A DNA stretch of 17,388 bases. Source: Spirochaetaceae bacterium. GTDB lineage: Bacteria > Spirochaetota > Spirochaetia > SZUA-6 > Fen-1364. Position numbers and translations under genes: made by a program. The notes beneath the pieces are model-generated. The model was not told the origin of the DNA. It saw nothing but the letters and a program-made list of their open reading frames with translations, and ran no database searches. The stretch covers positions 1-17,388 of the forward strand of contig PMZS01000131.1 of the NCBI GenBank assembly GCA_003170115.1. The letters run 5' to 3'. Shown here piece by piece: positions 14,573 to 17,388 of this stretch. Numbering within the stretch: position 1 is the first letter of the stretch; every line of letters begins with the position of its first letter.

Positions 14573-14601
14573 TTGACGAATGGGGATTCGATAGATATTT
14601 T
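14573..14601 (+). promoter_or_regulatory. Candidate promoter of the kinase/phosphatase fusion gene
   Basis: On the plus strand TTGACG (14573-14578), a 17-base spacer and TATTTT (14596-14601) form a moderate sigma-70-type promoter. It lies in an AT-rich stretch between the toxin-antitoxin pair and the fusion gene. It would leave a leader of about 100 bases before the ATG at 14710. The rest of 14451-14709 shows no gene I can support. An imperfect dyad AACAC-AA-GTGTT at 14469-14480 is the only other structure. Confidence 0.35.
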
Positions 14602-14709
14602 AGAATTTGAACTTTGGACATCGAGAACCGCTTTTGCTTACGATGTCAGCATCAAAATGTCATGATTGGAGATAAATCCGAGTGTGTCACAAACGGACAG
14701 GACCGTAGA

Positions 14710-16443
14710 ATGCTGCTCTCATTGAAAAACAGACGCCGCATGCGAGCAAAGCTGATCTTCAATCCCAATGCAGGGGCAAGCAGGGCATCACCCGTAAAGA
14801 TAGAAGATGTGATCCATGAGATGCAGACCTTGAAGCTCGTGCCGGAAGCCTATCTGGTCGAACCAGGGGGCGACCTGCCAGGGGTTGTCCAGGCTGCCCT
14901 CGCGCAAGGGATCCGCATGTTCGTGGTGTGCGGCGGTGACGGCACTATTTCTGCCGTCGCCAGATCTCTGGCAGGCACAAGTGCCACCCTTGGAATCATC
15001 CCCCTCGGCACGCGGAACAATACAGCCCTCAGCCTCGGCATCCCCGCGGATATACAGGATGCTATCGCCTTACTGCGAACCGGCCGGCGGATCACAGTAG
15101 ACGTTGGCATGGCCACCTGTGGGCAGATTACCACACCTTTCCTGGAAGTTTGTTCGGTGGGGCTGGTTTCGACTCTCTTTCCCTCTATTGACGATATCCA
15201 GCACGGCAACCTGTCGCGAATCGGCGAGTTCCTGGGAACACTGGCCGCTTCTCCGCCTGCCGAGATACGTCTATTGCTGGATGACAAGAAGGAGATCCGC
15301 GATCTGGGTCACGTGGTGTTGATTTCCAACATGCCCTATATTGGCCTCAATTATCAGGTTGGCTCCGCAGCCTCGTTCAGAGATGGCTTGCTGGATGTGT
15401 TGTTCTTCGCCGACCTGTCCAAGCTGGACCTGCTGAGCTGGGTTTTCCAGGGGGTGGGCCCGGGGAAGCCGGAAGACTCGCGCATCCAGCATTACCATGT
15501 GCGCAGGGTGGATATTGACACCCACCCCGCGATGCCGGTCATGGCGGATGGGGCCGCATTGGGAGAAGGACGGGTGCGCATCCAGGTGCGGCGACACGCC
15601 CTGGGAGTGATAGTCCCGCCGCGAGGGCGGGCGGTGCGGAAGGGCCGGGCGAAATCCTTGAGCTTGAAAAAGAAGAAGCCGCGCACGCTGAAAGTCCTGG
15701 CACTGGAGACCTGGGGTCGATTCAGCACCTGGGTGAGCCATCATCGACCAATTTCCCGGCTGGTTGGCATGACTGCCGCCATGATTTTATTGTTGGTATT
15801 TCTGCCTGCGTACATTCGGATTGCCTTATGGCACGGTCTACTGTCCCATACAATCCTGGCAATCATGCTCGTGGTTTTCGGCTTGCTTGCGGTCTCATTG
15901 CTGTGGTCAACCGGTGAGCATCTGGACGCCTGGGCTTTCCTGTTCCTTAATGTGCGGGGGCAGCGCCCGATCTGGCTGGACCGGATCATGCTGGGTCTTA
16001 CCCGCATTGGAAGCTCAATCGGTGCTCTCGGGCTTGCCCTGGTCTTGTACCTGACCAGCGATCGCCTGCTCAGCTACGAAATTGTCCTGGGCACCGTGAC
16101 GCTGTGGCTAGTGGTCGAGCTTCTCAAGTTCCTGGCCCACCGATCGCGACCTTTCGTCCGGCTGACCGAGGCGCGCGTCGTCGGGTACCGGCCCTTCGGG
16201 CTCTCTTTCCCGAGCGGGCATGCCAGCCAGGCCTTTTTCATGGCGACGCTGATGGCCCAGCACTTCCACTGGACCGTTTGGGTGGTGTGCCTTTTGTACC
16301 CAGCCGCGCTGCTGGTGGGCATCACGCGCATATATGTCGGGGCGCATTACCCGCGAGATGTACTGGCGGGTGCCATTTTTGGGAGTGCCTGGGGACTGCT
16401 GGGCGCGATTGTCGACCGGTATGTGTTGAGCGGGATCGGGTAA
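14710..16443 (+). CDS. Fusion of diacylglycerol-kinase-type lipid kinase and PAP2 phosphatase
   Basis: A 577-residue two-domain lipid enzyme. Residues 11-305 are a DAGK/YegS-type kinase: FNPNAG (17-22), CGGDGTI (74-80), and PLGTRNN (98-104; usually GTxND). The usual DGE near the end of the kinase fold is DGA here (280-282), so the glutamate thought to be the catalytic base is replaced. A basic linker (305-325) leads into membrane helices and a C-terminal PAP2 domain with the complete phosphatase signature: KFLAHRSRP (473-481), FPSGH (500-504) and TRIYVGAHYPRD (539-550). It may phosphorylate and dephosphorylate lipids or isoprenoid carriers such as undecaprenol; the substrate is unknown. The ATG at 14710 has AGGA seven bases upstream, and ATG 14740 is an alternative. 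It stands alone on the plus strand between two toxin-antitoxin pairs. Confidence 0.93.
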   Translation: MLLSLKNRRRMRAKLIFNPNAGASRASPVKIEDVIHEMQTLKLVPEAYLVEPGGDLPGVVQAALAQGIRMFVVCGGDGTISAVARSLAGTSATLGIIPLGTRNNTALSLGIPADIQDAIALLRTGRRITVDVGMATCGQITTPFLEVCSVGLVSTLFPSIDDIQHGNLSRIGEFLGTLAASPPAEIRLLLDDKKEIRDLGHVVLISNMPYIGLNYQVGSAASFRDGLLDVLFFADLSKLDLLSWVFQGVGPGKPEDSRIQHYHVRRVDIDTHPAMPVMADGAALGEGRVRIQVRRHALGVIVPPRGRAVRKGRAKSLSLKKKKPRTLKVLALETWGRFSTWVSHHRPISRLVGMTAAMILLLVFLPAYIRIALWHGLLSHTILAIMLVVFGLLAVSLLWSTGEHLDAWAFLFLNVRGQRPIWLDRIMLGLTRIGSSIGALGLALVLYLTSDRLLSYEIVLGTVTLWLVVELLKFLAHRSRPFVRLTEARVVGYRPFGLSFPSGHASQAFFMATLMAQHFHWTVWVVCLLYPAALLVGITRIYVGAHYPRDVLAGAIFGSAWGLLGAIVDRYVLSGIG

Positions 16444-16497
16444 GACGGTCTCCGGCGGGCGGCGTGGCGATGGAATCGCGCAGCCTGGCACGCGCCC

Positions 16498-16935
16498 TTA
16501 CAGAGTGCGGAGGGGATCCAGAACCTTCAGCCCCGGCAGACCGATGAAGCCGGAGTCGTGCGTCCACAGCTCCGTTGCCCCGGCATCGAGAGCAGTCAGA
16601 CCAATCTGAAGGTCGAATATGCGCGACCCGCAGACGCCCAGCTGCCGCGCGACCTGCATGCAGCGTGGCGCGAGGGAGCCGGGCGGCGGGAAGATTGCCG
16701 CTCCCCCCGTCACGATCAACGCTTCGATGAACTGTCTGGCTATCTCTGGGCTCGATCCACCGCCGAGACTGGAAGGATGGGTGACAATACTCCAGAACTC
16801 GAGTATGCAGGCACAGGGAATGCCCCACCCGCTCGCGTCGTTCGCGGCCTCCTCGATCGCCCGGCGCGCCGCATCGTGCTCAGGGCATCCGGCGCGGTGC
16901 GCATAGACGAGGAGGTTCGTATCGACCGCAATCAC
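16498..16935 (-). CDS. vapC: PIN-domain toxin (VapC-like), second pair
   Basis: A 145-residue PIN-domain ribonuclease toxin, clearly different in sequence from the first pair. Acidic ligands: D5 in VDTNLLVYAHR, E46 in ILEFWSIV, D108 in IFDLQIG, and D127 in WTHDSGF. The motif order and VDTNLLVYAH start are those of the common VapC group (TA_00xx-like PIN proteins that pair with RHH antitoxins). It starts with GTG at 16935, overlapping the antitoxin stop as GTGA. It runs convergently with the fusion gene, with 54 bases between stops and no clear terminator. RNA target unknown. Confidence 0.93.
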   Translation of the reverse strand: MIAVDTNLLVYAHRAGCPEHDAARRAIEEAANDASGWGIPCACILEFWSIVTHPSSLGGGSSPEIARQFIEALIVTGGAAIFPPPGSLAPRCMQVARQLGVCGSRIFDLQIGLTALDAGATELWTHDSGFIGLPGLKVLDPLRTL

Positions 16936-17183
16936 CGCTGGGCCCTGATCCAGTCGTGAAGAGAGGAACGGTCGGCGGCGTCCAGACCGGCAGGAAGCCC
17001 GCCGGGCGCCACCACCCAGTGGATTTTTCGCGGACTGCGCCGGGCACGGTTGCCGGTGGCCGCCGAAGCAAGCTCGCGACGAAGTCCCCGCTCGATCAAC
17101 ACCCGAAGTGGAGTGCGTGTCTCCGCTGCGCGCTTCTTGGCCCTGACCAGGAGGTCGTCAGGCAAATCCACCGTGGTCTTCAT
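16932..17183 (-). CDS. vapB: Ribbon-helix-helix-type antitoxin (VapB-like), second pair
   Basis: An 83-residue antitoxin. MKTTVDLPDDLLVRAKKRAAE is the N-terminal beta strand and first helix of a ribbon-helix-helix DNA-binding domain of the VapB type, and TPLRVLIERGLRREL is the second helix. The tail (about 45-83, with HWVVAPGGLPAGLD) would grip the PIN toxin. The ATG at 17183 has no ribosome binding site. A promoter ends only nine bases before it, so the message may be nearly leaderless. The stop overlaps the toxin start. The pair is unrelated to the AbrB-type pair 2.5 kb away, so this is not a duplication. Confidence 0.9.
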   Translation of the reverse strand: MKTTVDLPDDLLVRAKKRAAETRTPLRVLIERGLRRELASAATGNRARRSPRKIHWVVAPGGLPAGLDAADRSSLHDWIRAQR

Positions 17184-17192
17184 ACAGGAAAA

Positions 17193-17220
17193 CGTATACC
17201 CATATTCCCATACCGGTCAA
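17193..17220 (-). promoter_or_regulatory. Promoter/operator of the second toxin-antitoxin pair
   Basis: On the minus strand TTGACC (17220-17215; five of six consensus bases), a 16-base spacer and TATACG (17198-17193; four of six) form a fair promoter. Expected start is about 17186, two or three bases before the ATG. Inside the spacer TATGGG occurs twice, eight bases apart (17212-17207 and 17204-17199), and the whole is framed by GTAT and ATAC (17213-17194). Such short repeats are plausible binding sites for the ribbon-helix-helix antitoxin. Confidence 0.55.
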
Positions 17221-17250
17221 GTCCGCGGAGATGAAGGTCCTGACGGCATC

Positions 17251-17388
17251 TCAGCTCACCTCGAGCGTCTGGATGAAGTCCGCAACGGCTTTGCGCTGCG
17301 CCGTTTCCGCGTCCCGGAGCTTCGCAATGTCGTCGCGCAGCTTTGCAAGCTCGTCCTCCTCGTCGGAGAGCGTCTTCACGTACCGCTT
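17251..17388 (-). CDS. C-terminal end of a coiled-coil protein (truncated by window)
   Basis: Only the last 45 residues and TGA are in the window. They read RYVKTLSDEEDELAKLRD followed by a second charged helix and end in FIQTLEVS. The heptad-like spacing of leucine, isoleucine and charged residues indicates a coiled coil. The pattern resembles the C-terminal tail of DUF4139/MuiA-type proteins, but 45 residues are too few to assign a family. It is on the same strand as the second toxin-antitoxin pair, 67 bases upstream of that pair's antitoxin start. Codon use is GC-rich like the core genes. Confidence 0.7.
   Translation of the reverse strand, partial: KRYVKTLSDEEDELAKLRDDIAKLRDAETAQRKAVADFIQTLEVS

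Noticed and set aside
14014..14610. Plus-strand frame ending in FDEWGFDRYFRI before the fusion gene
   Set aside because: Most of it is antisense to the toxin-antitoxin genes, and only its last 40 codons are free. I see no start or ribosome binding site there, so a gene remnant cannot be supported.
1..17388. CRISPR arrays, insertion sequences, integrase or transposase genes, and rRNA
   Set aside because: No regularly spaced repeats, no transposase or integrase motifs, and no rRNA-like stretch were found on either strand.

Overview
This is a GC-rich window (about 60% by eye) from a bacterium that is probably anaerobic or fermentative. It holds 14 complete protein genes, two genes cut by the window ends, and one tRNA-like element. 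No gene fixes the phylum. The unusual PilZ-type protein, the MoxR/DUF58/transglutaminase/TPR run, the HD-GYP protein with a large insert and a hydrogenase-type NuoE/NuoF pair together make me lean towards Spirochaetota, but that is inference at low to moderate confidence. Layout: (1) 1-1039, minus: a NuoE-type gene coupled by an ATGA overlap to a NuoF-type gene that runs off the left end. (2) 1218-1355, plus: a 45-residue protein with His and CxxC, convergent with recQ. (3) 1369-3649, minus: a PilZ-like gene whose last 50 bases overlap recQ, probably one transcript. (4) 3747-4763, plus: an AIR-synthase/HypE-like protein. (5) 4791-13467, minus: a tightly packed run of six genes. In transcription order these are a 152-residue unknown, a MoxR ATPase, a DUF58 protein, a membrane transglutaminase (TgpA-like), an exported TPR protein and a GAF/HD-GYP protein. 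The first five form the classic MoxR/DUF58/transglutaminase layout. The HD-GYP gene follows after 31 bases with its own ribosome binding site. (6) 13549-17183: an accessory-looking segment with a tRNA-like cloverleaf, an AbrB/PIN toxin-antitoxin pair with a terminator and a sharp promoter/operator, a diacylglycerol-kinase/PAP2 fusion on the plus strand, and a second, unrelated RHH/PIN pair. (7) 17251-17388, minus: the C-terminal coiled coil of a gene entering from the right. How they fit together: cyclic-di-GMP appears twice, as the HD-GYP hydrolase and a degenerate PilZ-like protein. The MoxR cluster looks like a cell-envelope maturation machine (AAA+ ATPase and DUF58 scaffold in the cytoplasm or at the membrane, transglutaminase and TPR protein outside it). 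The NuoEF pair is the NAD(P)H-facing half of a soluble hydrogenase or dehydrogenase whose remaining subunits lie off the left end. The right part looks like an insertion-prone region stabilised by two toxin-antitoxin pairs. I see no single wholly new system. The most promising leads are the tRNA-like element at the island edge, the kinase/phosphatase fusion with an altered kinase motif, the HD-GYP insert, and the two nearly leaderless promoters.
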